Part shown: piece by piece, positions 1 to 12,908 of the stretch | How the letters are laid out: every line of letters begins with the position of its first letter | Numbering within the stretch: position 1 is the stretch's first letter | NCBI GenBank assembly: GCA_900074885.1 | Contig: FJUW01000086.1 | Coordinates: forward strand, 53,568-117,567 | DNA length: 64,000 bases | Reading direction: 5' to 3' | Source of the DNA: Rhynchosporium graminicola | Lineage: Eukaryota > Ascomycota > Leotiomycetes > Helotiales > Ploettnerulaceae | Notes under the pieces: generated by a model | Databases searched by the model: none | The model's input: the letters and a program-made list of their open reading frames with translations, nothing else | What the model was told of the DNA's origin: nothing | Made by a program: the position numbers and the translations under genes

Positions 1-2324
1 ATCTTTTCGGGTGTTGGTCGGGCCCTTGCCAAGTTGACCATTTCTGGGTCCCTCCTGGAATGTTCAGCGACGACTTTACTCCTGGCTTCCCTCCAAGCAT
101 ACTCGGTCCTTGGCAGATTGCTAGACTTCTCTTCTACCATGGAACCAAACATTAAAGTTTCATATTCGATGGAATTCTTGATCAGATGTGGAGCGGCCTG
201 CTGGAGCATGTAGTTGGCATAGTCGAGCTGCATGAGATCGATGCCACGCATTAGTGCTTGGAGACGTTCGACTACATCTCCATTCTGCATCTGATTGTCG
301 ACAATATCCTTGATGTCTGCATCACGAACAGGTGCACACAGTTTAGGAAGGAGAGAAGCCATGAACGAAAAGAACTTCTCATAGGAGAAGGAGCCGGCCT
401 GAAGCTCGCGAGCAACTTTCTCATGATCGAGCGCTTCAGCAATCATTTGGTAGATTGAGTTCCCTTCTTTGAGAAGTTGTTGGAGTCGTCCTCTGATGTT
501 TTCTGCCATCGCGAGAACCCACATGTCACTATTCCCCGATGCAATCGCTTGGCGCATTCTCTCGAACACGGCTTGCATGATAGTGTTTCGCTCTTCAAGA
601 GCATCTTCATCCATACGGTACTCTCGATTCATAGCGATTTCATGCGTTACAACCCTGTTTGACGGGAGTATCGACCTGACAATCCGGAGCTCGTCGGCTT
701 GAGACTTCTGCTTTCTCTGAGGCGTGGCGGGAGGAGTCAAAGTTTGCAGTTGCGAGTCGACAGCTTTCTCCGATGCCGCAAGATCCACCAACATCGGCTG
801 CTCTACCTCAAGGGACTCAGCAGCTCGAGGCCGCGAGTCGCCGACAGGTTTCTTCACTGTTCTAGTTTTTCGTGCTTCGCGCATAGCATTCGTAATCAAC
901 CTCTTGCCTTGCTGAGCACCAGCAAGTCTCTTGATTCTCACCATGAGCTTTAGCTGATTTTCTCGAATACCGTCGCGGTACGAATCGGTGACGGCTTCCT
1001 CTGTACTATCTTTGACAGATTGCCATATCGAATCCAATTCCACGAATTGCAGAACCATCATATCTATGAGTGTAGTCGAGTCTCTAGCCTTCCAGGCAAT
1101 GAAAGCATTGAAGAATGTAGCATAAACTTCCGATAGCGAGGTGAGTTGTGCTATTGGAGGAGTGTAGCCGTTCGCAGAATTCAATCGTGACAAGACATTC
1201 TCGAAAGAGATAAGCAGATCTCGAGCCTTTGCTACAAGGTCCTGCAACTGGGGATTAGCCAAGTCATCTCTCCTCATTGGCAACACTCCCACCTGCTCCT
1301 GCTCTTGAATGTCGATCTTCCCACTTAGAACTTGGGCTGGATGCCCAAGGATAAGGAAAGCACTCAGAAAAGTCCGGACAGCGGTCATCTCAGTGACCGA
1401 GCCAGTCTCCCCCTCTTTAAGACCACAAATTCGCAGAATTTGTGCAGTGGCTACCAAGACCTTCTCTTGTGCCAGTAGATCGACTACATCCTCGAAAGAA
1501 GTCTCGCGTACACTGTCGATCGTGAGACCAAGAGAAGCAAAGTTCTTGAGTGCCCTAGCTCTCCGGTATATCCTCCACTTCTGCTGAATCCTCATAGCCG
1601 CTATCTCCTCACTGATTGACTCGCGAACAGAAGGTAGTGGCGAGCTACTCTTTCGAAGCTGACTCAGAGATCGTCCTCTTTTTGAAGAGGAATTCCTGCT
1701 GAGAATTTCATCTCGTCTTCTCTCAGCCTCAGCAAGCTTCTCTTCCATTTCCCTCCTCAATTTCTTGCCTTCCGCTTCTCTCTTCTCCTTCATGGACTCC
1801 GCGATACCCTTGGCTCGCTTCACCTCCTCAGCACAAGACGCCACTATCTCCGCGAGGTTCTTCTCCCTGGCCTGTTGGGCAGCTAACGCTCGCTCCTCGC
1901 TATTAGTAGTACTCCTGGGCGCGGCTTTCGCAACAGCTGCCCGTAAGCGCACTTTCTCTGCATGCGCTGCTCTGTCCGCCAATCTAGCCTTCCGATCCTC
2001 GATAATGGATGCGCGGCGCAAGTGTTGTGCAACGTGATTACTTTGAGACTCTCCATGGCGGCTGGATATTTGTGACTGATGTGAATGTGCTGAGGAAATC
2101 GAATTGCGACGGGAAGAGGCGGCAGAAGACTTGCGACGATTGGTCGTGGGGCGGTAGAACCGTGCAGCTATTCGCGGAGGTGGAGTATGTATACGATGAT
2201 CGTTGGATTCTTCGTTGATCAGGTCGAGGTCTTCAGGGATATCTTCGGGAATGTCGGATGGACCTGTTGGGTCGGTCATGTTGTGATCGGGGTCGCTGAG
2301 GGTTTCTGACGCGCGATGCATCAT
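1..2324 (-). CDS. SOK1: SOK1/T-complex protein 11 (Tcp11) family protein, 3' end cut by window edge
   Basis: One uninterrupted minus-strand frame runs from ATG at 2324 to the window edge (about 774 codons visible; the C-terminus is missing). A second in-frame ATG lies at 2279 and could be the true start. Residues about 95-215 are a charged, Lys/Glu/Ala-rich likely coiled coil. An IQ-like basic helix (IQQKWRIYRRAR) sits near residue 245. The second half matches the Tcp11 domain in style, with WVLAMAENIRGRLQQLL near residue 600. In yeast, SOK1 is a dosage suppressor of loss of cAMP-dependent protein kinase, and fungal homologues are linked to cAMP signalling. That role is known for the family and inferred here. 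No intron is needed. The first 300 residues are low-complexity and poorly diagnostic, so the family call rests on the downstream half. Confidence 0.8.
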   Translation of the reverse strand, partial: MMHRASETLSDPDHNMTDPTGPSDIPEDIPEDLDLINEESNDHRIHTPPPRIAARFYRPTTNRRKSSAASSRRNSISSAHSHQSQISSRHGESQSNHVAQHLRRASIIEDRKARLADRAAHAEKVRLRAAVAKAAPRSTTNSEERALAAQQAREKNLAEIVASCAEEVKRAKGIAESMKEKREAEGKKLRREMEEKLAEAERRRDEILSRNSSSKRGRSLSQLRKSSSPLPSVRESISEEIAAMRIQQKWRIYRRARALKNFASLGLTIDSVRETSFEDVVDLLAQEKVLVATAQILRICGLKEGETGSVTEMTAVRTFLSAFLILGHPAQVLSGKIDIQEQEQVGVLPMRRDDLANPQLQDLVAKARDLLISFENVLSRLNSANGYTPPIAQLTSLSEVYATFFNAFIAWKARDSTTLIDMMVLQFVELDSIWQSVKDSTEEAVTDSYRDGIRENQLKLMVRIKRLAGAQQGKRLITNAMREARKTRTVKKPVGDSRPRAAESLEVEQPMLVDLAASEKAVDSQLQTLTPPATPQRKQKSQADELRIVRSILPSNRVVTHEIAMNREYRMDEDALEERNTIMQAVFERMRQAIASGNSDMWVLAMAENIRGRLQQLLKEGNSIYQMIAEALDHEKVARELQAGSFSYEKFFSFMASLLPKLCAPVRDADIKDIVDNQMQNGDVVERLQALMRGIDLMQLDYANYMLQQAAPHLIKNSIEYETLMFGSMVEEKSSNLPRTEYAWREARSKVVAEHSRRDPEMVNLARARPTPEK

Positions 2325-5300
2325 GAATGCTGTGTTTGTTTGAGTCTGAATCCTGCAGGTAAATGTCGTGTTGGGTAGACGAGGGAGGGAGAAGTCGTCT
2401 ATTTAACTGATGACTTGCAATAATGCGAATGCGAATGTGTGACGCAATATTGGGTGGAAGTGAATGTATTTCGTGGCTGGGAGGCTGGGCAGTGAAGAAG
2501 CACGAGGTGGGGTATTGTACCAAGTCGAGATGATGATGACGAATGCAGATCAGACAAGCTATAGCGAAAGGGCTGTACAGAGAACGAGAATGAATGCAAG
2601 CGGTACAATAATGGGCAGAAGAGAAATGAAGGAGGCTGATTAGATGAACGCCCGAGGTATCGTGAAAGCGTCACGACCGAGTCCTGTCTTGAGTTGACGA
2701 GAGAGGGCAGGGTTCAGTCTGCGCTGCTTTGGTTGCGGATAAGAATGGGTAATATACTAAGCCGTTTTCATCATAACCACATGGATGGATTACCAAGCGC
2801 AAAGAAACAGCTGGTCTTGTAAAGAATATCAGGATTATCGAGGTGTGTGGCAGGACATGATCTAAAGTAGTCTGTCTTATAATCATGGAGTGATAATTCT
2901 TTAAATAATAATTTACCTTGTCTATTAGCTTATTTGATTGTTTGCTTTCAATCATTCTCACGACGCAGCTGGTTAAGCTTCACGCGTAAAGGATCGTATT
3001 ATAGTCCGTGATATTGGCATTTCGCGCAGGTGAAACCGGCCATGTGACATTTGGCTGTGATTGAAATACGACGATGTCTCCTACTTCCTTGGTGCCCGGA
3101 TGTCGATGCGTTTTCCATCTAACACTTTGACCGGCTGCGCTTGTCGAGGCTGGGCCGATTCAGTCTCATTCTCCGGCAATGCGATTGGGAAATTCAAGGC
3201 TTTCTTTCATCCAAGTTTCATCAAATAGTAAACGAATTTACACTTTGAATCTAGGTAATATTTCCGCCACATGGACATCCAGCTAGTGCATCTCTATTAT
3301 ACTGCACCGGAACTTCCGCAAATGATATGAGTATTAGTTACCGGGCTAGGTATGGTTTAGTTGGATTCGTCACAAGGCTCGAAATAGACATATGATTGAC
3401 CTAACCATGTAAAAATATAAATAGATAAATCGGGAAAATATAAGACGATCGAACCTAGATTGAATTTACGAATTCTGCGCCTTCACACCCGAAAGAAAGA
3501 GAATGAAAAATGTACGAGTTCACCAGCATGGCATATGCTAGCTTTCGAGCTTGCGCATCTCACATATCCTACCTACCTAAGTCTCTGTATCCAAGTCCCT
3601 TTTCTTTATCCTCGTCATGTTGGAATCGATTGTTTGGACATCAGGCCATCCCCATATCAATCAGGCTTTGTCATGTAAATCAAGCGAGAACTATCCCTTT
3701 CCAATCGGCACGATTACGCCCTACAGACCTTGTATCTATCTAGGTTAAGAAGTCCCCATGTATTCAAATTAAATCATTTCCATACATGATAACCTCGCTA
3801 AAGATACCCCGCTTTGTATCGACCCTCTAATGTATCCTTCAAAGCTGCCCTCACGACTCTAGAAATACCAGAATTGTCCCTCCCCTATCTTTCTCCACCT
3901 ACCAAGCAAGGTATCTCGCTATGGAATTGTCTTATTTACAAGACAGATACTCGGCGAGCTGAAGCGGCTTGGACGTCTCTAGATGCGATAGGTGTGCGAA
4001 TGTGTCTCAATAGGTAGTATGCGATATATGTGTGCATCATTCACCTCCTTTCCAAATACCCCCCTAACATGAAACACCCCATCACGCACCTCACTTCGTT
4101 AACACGCACGCACGCCTACACCCCCGTCAATCATCAACACATCCCCATCAACCCACTCCATCCTATCCTCCCTAGTCAGTAGACTACACTTATAATTCCT
4201 GCCCTCACTACATACAGCAGTAAGCATGAAAATCTCACACAAGCGCATCTCTCCATCACCTCCATCATCTTCCATCACCTTCAAACACAGCAAACCCATC
4301 CAGTCCCACAGTATCCTTCCTCCCAAACTTGAAGACTTGAGCAGAGCCTGAATATCGTATAGAAAGCTACCTTGGCATTTCCTTTCCACTGTGTTAGCAC
4401 GAAACCAACCCCTAGCCAGTAAAGCAACCTAGGAGATAAAGATCGTTACCTAGGTAGGTAGACAAGGCTGTATCAGTGGATGATTTTGTCAGCCAGCTTA
4501 CTGGATAAAGGGAGTATGTACAATCAACTCCCAGAGAAGAAAATCGTACTTCTCACCAACGAACGATAGACACTCTTGCACCTAAGCAAAGTACCTAACC
4601 AACCAACGGTCCTTGAAGAAGAGATTCTCAATCTTTCTTGAATTCTTTTATTTATTTTTTTTCTGAATAAAGAGATCACAACGAGCATTCCACAGCACGT
4701 TCTACCTAACATCTTAAATCACCATATCCCAATTTCCTTCTGCATCAAGAACTTTTAATCTCATCTCATCTCATCTCAGTAATTTCTCCTTTCCTCCTGC
4801 ACGTGTGTCGCTCTCACTTACTTAATCAGCCGGCCACTTCCTTCCTCCCTTCCTTCCCTCCTTCCTAGCGCACCACACCCCATAAACCTCCCCTCCGCAT
4901 GAACTTCCCCCCTCCCCCCTAACCCACACTACACTACTATCATCATCCTCATCCTCAAGCTATCGAAGTTTGCATACAATAGTCCATCCCATCTTATCCC
5001 GTCCATTCATTCATACTCGCGTTACTCGTTCGGGATCGGAGTCGGGGTCGGGGTCGGGAGCCATTCGTTCATTACTCGAAAAGGAAAAAGAAGAAAAAAG
5101 GGAAAAGAAAAGAGAGGAAAACCGGTAAGCTACGGAGATATTCTCTGAACGGATGGCCAGCGGAGACGAAGACGGAGACCCGGAGAGATTTTTTTTTCCC
5201 CCTCTTTTCTTTCTTTTCTTTTCTTTTCTTCTGCTGGGAAGCGAGAAGGGGGATTTGACGACTTTGTTCTTGCAAATCTTGTCTTTCAAGTTTGAGTGGA

Positions 5301-5834
5301 GTATGGAGAATGAGAAAGTGACTAGAGGTGTTGAGTTGATAAATACATAGATGAATGCTAGCTATTGAGGATTCTTGACCTGATTTAGACACAGGTGAGA
5401 TCAAGAATCACTTTGGTTTCGATGGCTCTGATGCTTTCAATACTGCCTAAGAATAACGTTGTTGGAGGCATGAAGAGCCTGTTTTCTTGTCGCGCGGGCG
5501 ATGATTTATTCTCTCGGGTTGGAACTACTTTTACTCGCTGAACTTTTATATGTGCCTCCTCACATCAGGGATATGATCGGTGAGCAGGACGGTAAGGTAT
5601 TCAATATATATACAATACACTATGTACCTACGCCCTCCTGGCACATCAATTACTCGTCTCCCTCACTAATGCAAAATCCCAATATGTTAAGCGCGAACAT
5701 GCGTTTGAACACAAGACAATGGGTTGTCTGTAACTTGCGCACAAGAATCGTAAAATTTATCAGTCCATCAATCAATCCATCTTAACATCCTTATCCAACT
5801 CCTCGTGCTTTCCTCGGGAGACCAGATTGAACTT
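2325..5834. other. Intergenic, no gene recognised
   Basis: This is the upstream region of the SOK1-like gene and the downstream region of the secreted-protein gene. Short open frames exist on both strands, but none has coding-like composition, homology or plausible introns. The stretch 4740-4930 is strongly pyrimidine-rich on the plus strand (TCATC, CTTCC and CCT runs), as is common in fungal promoters, yet no gene follows it. Around 5090-5230 are purine runs followed by a T/C run. Confidence 0.6.
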
Positions 5835-7377
5835 TTACTTCCTTGGGTATGGATTTTCGGCTTCGTAAGGGGTGGCGACTGCTGCATCAGCAGTGGAGGA
5901 GCTTGTCACCGCCTCGGGCTTGACAGGGTAGACAGTTTGGGTTGCAACTGGTCCCTGAGATTTGGGTGTTGGGGTGACCCAGTACACCGGGTTCTTGGGG
6001 GTGACCCAGTACACAGGTGGGGTGTTTACAGCTCCATTAGCGGTAGAGGATGATGCGACATTCACTGGGCGTCCACCAGATGGGTGGGCGACTCCACTCG
6101 GGTGGGCAGCTCCAGATGGGTGGGTAGCTCCAGATGGGAAGATGGAGGAGCACTTCTTCTTGGTCTTGGTGCTGGTTGGGTTGGTTTGGGTTGCGTTTCC
6201 GTATGGAGCAGCGGTTGGCTGTAATTGAAGTTAGTTAATGCTTCTTGGGTAAAAATCAAGTTGAGACATACGTATGGCACTGGAATGACAGTAGCAGTGC
6301 TCAAAGAGACGATCTGGCTGTTAGGGGTCTCGGTTGGGTAAGGCTCTACTCCTGGTGCACTGGTGGTGAGTTCACCGGCGCTCTTGGCAGAGATGATGCC
6401 GGCGTCAGTGCTGGTCACTGGGCAAGTACCTGGGGCGGTAACAGTGATAGTGGTGGCCTGATTCGAACGTGTCAGTGACGCTTAGATAATTTTGGGTTCG
6501 GAAAGACTTACGACAGTGACAGTGACAGGAACACACGCAGATGCAACGCTCTGGACTCCAGTTGCTGAGGATGGAGCTGGTACAACAGTGATGTAGCGAG
6601 TCATGGTGGAGGTTCCTGGAAATGTCATTAGTATGTTTTCAATTCTCGGTTCGTTGTCAAGCGGCATAATCAACAGTCAAGCTAAGCGAGGTTCAAATAT
6701 CGAAAAAAGTCCTCGTCAAAGAAAATGCGCTTACCAGTAAGAGTGGTGGTAGGTTCAGGAGCTGTAGTTGGGACACCGTTATTGGTCGAGACAGACTCTG
6801 GGGCTGTTGGGTAGGGCTCATACGCAGTTGCGGTCTGGGTGTGCTGGATGGTGGTGGTGATCACAGCGGTGGATGTTCCATGTCCAATTGTGTAGGTCAA
6901 GACAACGCTGCCTGATGGGTTGGCAGTTGGGTAAACATCATTGCCCTTGGTGCTGGCACCAGTTGACAGAGGGCCAATTGGACCGGTTGGGTACCCAGAA
7001 TCGGACTTGGTGCTGACTCCAGTCCCGATAGGCGCGCGAGCGGTGCTGGAAGCACAAGCTTGCGAGGAAAGGGCAGAGCTGGCAGATGAGGCAGCAGACT
7101 TTGCGCAAACAGTCTGAAAACGGGTTAGGCATGTCCTTCAGGCGTGGACTTGTACTCTTACTGTGTATGCAGAAGTCTTGGTGGACTGTCTGACCGGGCA
7201 ATTGGTCACAGATGGTGCACAACTGGTGATAGTTTCCACCTCAGTTGCAACATAGGTCAAGGTCGTCAGGGGAATACTCTCGTTGTATGCACGACGCGCG
7301 TGGAAGTGCTTGGGAGTGTTGTTGCTGGCAGCGGCCACAGCGGCGAAAAGGCCGATAGAGGCTACGATGAGTTGCAT
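5835..7377 (-). CDS. Secreted Ser/Thr/Pro-rich repeat protein (5 exons)
   Basis: The exons are 7377-7162, 7113-6735, 6615-6512, 6457-6272 and 6218-5835 (about 422 aa). All four introns (48, 119, 54 and 53 nt) have GT-AG ends and keep phase; intron 2 has a clear branch site (ACTAATGAC). The start is the ATG of MQLIVASIGLFAAVAAAS, a good signal peptide. An upstream in-frame extension lacks an ATG and would bury it. The mature part is rich in Ser, Thr and Pro. It has recurring YPT motifs (EPYPT twice), a tandem HPSGA-type repeat of four units near the end of exon 5's first third, and two copies of VYWVTP. No catalytic domain and no C-terminal hydrophobic tail for a GPI anchor are visible. A heavily O-glycosylated wall-associated or extracellular protein is likely. 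Function is unknown. Confidence 0.82.
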
Positions 7378-7724
7378 TTTGATTAATGGTGTTCGAAAAA
7401 GTATCGATAGTTCCTCCACAAACCCCTTTTAAAGATGTGTTGTTTTAGGTCGATGACTTGCAAGATTCTCGGATTGGACGGCGCGTAAATGAGTGAGAGT
7501 CAACTCAGCAAAGGATCTCTTGTAAAGAATGACTAGAGTTGAAACGAAAAGAGAACTATCGCGAAGAGAGACTGTAAAGACTGTGAGATCGAAAGATATC
7601 TTGGTGGAAAAGAAAGCAATAAGAAGAAAAGCTCGGGGGAAAGTCAGGGACAAAAGGGAAGCGCGAATTACGAGTAACAGGGGGGAGGCGCTAGCGCGAG
7701 AATAGATTTATTTGTATGGCGGCG

Positions 7725-7778
7725 CCAGGGCAGGGCAGGGCAGGGCAGGCCAGGCCAGGACAGGACAGGACAGGACAT
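7725..7778. repeat. Degenerate pentanucleotide repeat (CAGGG/CAGGC/CAGGA)n
   Basis: The run starts as CAGGG units, passes through CAGGC and ends as CAGGA. This graded order is typical of slippage with point changes. Confidence 0.9.
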
Positions 7779-8006
7779 GGATGGCATGGATACTGCAGGA
7801 GGGAAAGCGTGCAAGCCACCAAGAGAGGGGATCGACGGGGATGAGGATGAGGATGAGAGGGTGTGGAGGGGGATGCTGAGGGTGCATCGACCTGCCACTC
7901 ACTGACTGTCTGTCAGTGCCATCGAGGTGGAGCTGAAGCGGCATGCCAGCCAGCTAGTCCCCAGCTAAGCTAGCCTGAACGGCTGACTGGGCCAGGCAGG
8001 CACGGT

Positions 8007-8070
8007 GAAGGTGAGGTGAGGTGAGATGAGATGAGATGAGATGAGAGGAGATGAGATGACGGGAGATGAG
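8007..8070. repeat. GAGGT/GAGAT pentanucleotide repeat
   Basis: Tandem GTGAG units change into GATGAG units and degrade at the right end. Confidence 0.9.
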
Positions 8071-8097
8071 AGCTTCTTAGAGTTCTGGGACTTCGGA

Positions 8098-8131
8098 GCG
8101 TTCTGAGAGTTCTGAGAGTTCTGAGAGTTCT
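8098..8131. repeat. 10-bp minisatellite (TTCTGAGAG-type)
   Basis: There are three to four near-perfect copies of a TTCTGAGAG(T) unit, followed directly by a CTCCGTAC word. Confidence 0.85.
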
Positions 8132-9042
8132 CCGTACCTTTCGTACCCTTACTTACTTACAGTACCTATACGGAGTCGGGAGTCAATATCTCAAGGTTCC
8201 AGGTTCTGAGATGAGAGGTCGAATGAAAACGGGGCCGACAAGCGGGCTACCCGATCCAGCTACGAGTCTGATTGGTGCTACTGCTGCTTGCTGCTGCTGC
8301 TGCCGCCGCCCCACTCGCTTGACCGACAAAGGAGGAGTCGAGTGGAGTCGAGTGGGGGCTTCCAAGTTCGGGCCCGCAGGGTTCATCTCGGCCTACTGCC
8401 AGGGGCAATTCAGGTACCACGTTGTTCTGATTTGTCGTCCGTCCCCGTCCCGGCCAACATGAAACGCTTAGCATACTTAGTACTACTTACTTGTTGTGGT
8501 ACCTGAGCATACGGAGGGAGGATCAGACACCATCCAAGCGGACCCTGAAATGTTCAGCTCAGGTCAGGTCAAGCCATCTACCTACCTACTAAGTAGTATC
8601 TGATCCGATCTCAGCTCATCTCAAATCATCTCATGAGATAGTCTTTCTCTCACGAACAACATACCGCTGCTCTGCATACATAATACGAGCGCACGTAAGA
8701 TAGACAGGTCACTCACTATAAGCGAGCGGTACCTCTCCCTACATAGGCCATCATCTCCGCCCTTCACGAGCGCCTCCGCTGATTGAAAAACTTAAATCGT
8801 AATATTGGATTACAAGTAATATTGACCACCCATACATCCAGTCAATCCTCGCTAACATCCTCGAGTCGAATCTTATTAAGATCAGCAGCCTGGTTGGAGG
8901 TCCCCCCGGAGATTATTTACGAGCTCACTCATCCGTGAGCTCGAGGATTAATCGTGCGTGCACTCGTAAGTGGCCGGTACTGTAAGGTGCAAGCTCCGCA
9001 GCAGCTGGCCGGACAACTTAGCTAACTTCGTAAGCCTGCTGA

Positions 9043-9096
9043 GGTAGGTAGGTAGGCAGGTAGGTAAGGTAGGTAGGTAGGTAGGTAGGTAGGTAC
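9043..9096. repeat. (TAGG)n microsatellite
   Basis: GGTA/TAGG units with one CAGG interruption and one AAGG interruption. It is the longest of several TAGG/CCTA words scattered across the intergenic DNA. Confidence 0.95.
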
Positions 9097-11332
9097 CTTA
9101 GAGACCACCACCACCATCAGCGCCACAGGTCAGCTCTCCGTGCAAGTGGTTGCGTGCTCACGGTCTCGGGTAGTTTACGATATCAGACTAGCACTTTATT
9201 CTATTTGAGTTCAGCCTTTCTCTAGAAAGTGGATTATTGATTCGTTCGGTTTGCCAGCCCTGGGATAAATAGCATTCAATGAACGAACGATCCACGAAGC
9301 CAGAGGCGCCGGAAGTGCCCAGCTAAACGCCCGAAAATGAAAATCAGTATTACCGTACCCAACTCCAAGTTCGCATCTGGATTCTGGATCTTTCTCCAAT
9401 CTCGCGTGGGTCTCTTGGAGATTTACTGCTCCTTCATCAGTCTTCAATGATGACTGTTATTTCGAACCCTGGAGCATTCAGATCTCAAATGACTCGCGAT
9501 GACTTCATCCCATCTGCGAACACTCCTCGGTGCAGGGACTGGTGGGGGGACAAAACTTGAAACAACGCCACCACTGCACGGAGAGAAACGCACGCATGCA
9601 CACTTCATTCGCTCTGCCAAGCGCCACTCCTCTAGCCCAAGCTGGGAGCCCCTGAGAAACATCACATCAACTCACTTCGCAGACGCAGATGGGAATCTTG
9701 CATCGCGTTGCATGGAATTGCCAGCTGGCTCAATACGAGACTTCCTTCCTATTGAGATATTCGTCTGATCGCAGCTCCCCGGCATCACCGTACGACCAAT
9801 AAGGAAGGCCGAAAACTGGAGAACACTTTCGACCAGAGGCAGGCAGGCAGCTGAGAGAGAGCTCTAACCTCCAAGCTTTTGATCGTCGTGCAGGAATGGA
9901 TGAATGAATGAATCCTTCCGCTCCTTTCCCGGGGAGTCCAACGTCCTTCATTTCTCTTAACTGAAGGTAACTAACTAACTACCCCATTTCCATCCCATGT
10001 TTGCATCATCCCATCCCCCCCCTCCCCCTCAGACCTGAAACGAAATGACATCTGTCCTGCGTGATGCCGAACCATACCGGTATCCCGCCGCCGGCGACGG
10101 TAGAACACACACTGGCTCCATCCACCGGCTTTCCATGATCCATCCATCCCTCCGCAAACACCAGATAAAGAGTGCCGCAACGCTAACTAACTAACTAACA
10201 CTACTCTGGCCTCCCGCTCTGAATGTGATTCGCAATCGCGATAAAGGATCCGTGGGGTCGATTTAAAGTTTCGGCCGCTTTGATCGAGAAATTTCCTTTT
10301 CTCTCCATTGCTGATCTGGCCAGAGTCCATCACCGTCCAGACCTCCCAGGGTTGAACGCAGGTGGGGGGTGAAATTAAGCTGCAAATCTTATTACGCAAG
10401 CGACAAGTTGGTTGTGAAAATCCATCCAAAATCCCAGATTCAGCCGATCAATAAAAATGCGGAAATGATCCCAATATACGACGCACACTCAGATTGATGA
10501 AGTCGAGCCAATTTACGAGAAGCGGAACTTTTTACAAATACAAAATAAAGGAAAGATATGTCGGAAAGTCCCCTATGGCCCGAAGCTTGCTGCTAACGGA
10601 CATTTCATTTTCTTTTGCTGGCGCTGAAACAATTCCATTTATTTGGATGATGTCATTGCACCTTCTTTATACTATGGTACATGCTGTAATTATCTGACCT
10701 TTGGCGTCTGTGCGTAGTAGTAGAGTATTCCACTCTACATGGGGATTCAACCAATTAACCGATCCGGTTTCTTCAATCTCTCCTCTGTAGAGTAGAATCT
10801 GGGCTCTCTCGCACGGACTGGAAATAGTAAGTTTATTTTCCCTGCCGTTGAATTGAGGGAGACCTGAATCTCTATGGCGCTGTATGATGCGAACTCTTGG
10901 AAAGACATGCCTCTTGGTATACACCTCGTACGAAGTAATCTATCAAAAGGCAGTTCGGTCAGATCGACGACAACAACCGCTCTCCTCAAGCAATTTTCTA
11001 ACCGTGCCGGAAATGATCCCCAAGTTCGTCCTTCCTCTGTCAATCTTCAATCTTCGTAAAGCGTCCTATCCAAGAATCACTTTTGTCTGCGGCTCATCAC
11101 CTCATTCGATGAATCATATATCACTTGCAAGTCACATGCCTTTGCATTCTATGTTATCTTCTGACATTATCATTGCCCGCGAGTGCTTTCTTTCACTGAG
11201 GCAATACTTCCGCACATCACAATAGCATTCCTACCTATAGTAGGTATTTTGTGGTCGGGCAGTATGTAGCCCTTAGCTCGCCCACTACTCGAACATCCAG
11301 AAGAAAATCATTTCTTCAATACTTTGCTCGTT

Positions 11333-11334
<2 letters not shown>

Positions 11335-11388
<54 letters not shown>
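11335..11388. repeat. (CT)n microsatellite
   Basis: About 27 uninterrupted CT units. It produces long Ser-Leu and Arg-Glu open frames on the two strands that are not genes. Confidence 0.97.
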
Positions 11389-11391
<3 letters not shown>

Positions 11392-12908
11392 GCACTTGCA
11401 GCATGTCTGCTTCTATTCCGGCGAGGCAGGTCGTGAGGAGAGGGTTATCGAGTACAATATCATGAAGAAGTGCACGACAGCTCACGCGTGGCTGGCTACG
11501 CAGGTACTTGAGCCAGCCGCCTCCAAAAGAGGGCGAGAACGGTTTGGCAGATCAAGCGATCTAATCACCCAAACTCCGACCAAACAGTCCATCTCAGTAT
11601 CTTTTTCAGTCTCTTGCGAATATATACACTACAAACGCCATCATCGAATTTACTCGTCTTGCCTTCATCCGTTCCTAGACAAGCACGTCTCTATACCATC
11701 AATGCCCCATCAGCCGTCAGTTACGAAGGTGCTACAAGATCAGATCAGACCAAGAGCTCTACCTGAAGGAAAGGAAGGTAAATAAATATAACACGTTCTC
11801 CCTTCTCACAGGTCATTCCTACATGTTGTGTATCTCTCCTTATCACTCACCCGCATCGCCTGTCTATGACTTCGAGAAAAGTACGATACGATACGATAAA
11901 TGACGAAGCCTATTCGCGAGCAAGGGCGGGTCTAGCATTCATTCGACGTCAATACAACACTCCACACCCTGGGTATCCGAATTTTGAGATCGTTTCAGAC
12001 CAGTCCTGTCCAGTCTAGTCTAGGCAAGGCAACCAACCGTATTACATTTTCGCACGCAGGCTAGCAGTATGCTAAACACAAATGTACACACAAAACCCGA
12101 AATCCGAGAAACGCGATGAGATCCTTATCGTGGTGGAATATCCAAGAAGATCGATCGATTAATCAATCAGGTAGACGGCAGGCGCGCAATACTTCGGTAG
12201 GCTAGCTCCGCGTTCTTTAGGAACATTAAAGTTCTTAGAAAAGGTGAGGTGGGGGGTGGGGAGGGGAAGTTTTATTGTCATCATCGCTTATTTGCCAGAT
12301 TGGTGTTTTTCTGTTTTGTAGATGTATTTGGACTGAATACCTGATTTGCGATGATAGATGACTCGCATACCAAAGCCTCCTCTCTGATCTGTGGGATGCT
12401 TATCTGGTATCCGGGAGTATAGTGGTGGAGAGATGCAGATTCGCATGTTTGTCGAATCTGCAATTGGGATCTTTTGCTGCGAGGAAGATTGGAAGACATT
12501 GTAATGCACAGCAGAGGCCGTTCAGTTTGTCTTGGCACTATAAATTATCCAGCCATACATGGAGATATCTTCGAGCTCGAATATGTCCTACTTCTTGTTT
12601 TTCTGCCTCGCTACCGCACTTCACTCCTTGATCCCAGTACTCTGATTTCAGTACTCTGTCTGCTCTCGCAAGTTTTCGATCTCCGCCTGGTGCTTGTCTC
12701 AAAACGCCGTGATTTCGTGGCCCCGGTTTTATAAAGACAACACTGACTGTAAGAAACATAGTTAAGAGAGATAAGATAATAGAGGGTTCAAAACAATCTT
12801 CGGTGATGTGGATTACGAGGGGCGGGCTTTACCTTGCTTTCGCTTTGGTTAGATCTATATTCTAAGTTATAGAATAATGAAACATCCTCACGTCCCCAGG
12901 TGGATCTT

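Larger units (their letters stand above)
7378..12908. other. Gene-free block rich in simple repeats
   Basis: No convincing gene is visible in 5.5 kb. The block carries several microsatellites and minisatellites (listed separately) and many TACCTACC/AGGTAGGT words. A short perfect inverted repeat (GAGCTCAC, 6 nt loop, GTGAGCTC) lies at 8921-8942. Open frames at 9211-9768, 10667-11225 and 11251-11785 are not supported by composition or splice structure; the last is an artefact of the CT repeat. Confidence 0.5.

Noticed and set aside
5011..5404. Lys/Arg- and Phe/Ser-rich minus-strand frames
   Set aside because: They follow purine and pyrimidine runs and are low-complexity artefacts.
8921..8942. 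Perfect 8 bp inverted repeat with 6 nt loop
   Set aside because: Too short to distinguish from chance. Not near a gene end, so no terminator or operator role is supported.
9043..9096. Regularly spaced short repeats considered as a CRISPR array (also 37723-37861)
   Set aside because: The units are contiguous microsatellites without spacers, in a eukaryotic genome.
11251..11785. Long open frames on both strands around the CT repeat
   Set aside because: They are created by the dinucleotide repeat (Ser-Leu and Arg-Glu runs) and have no other coding signs.
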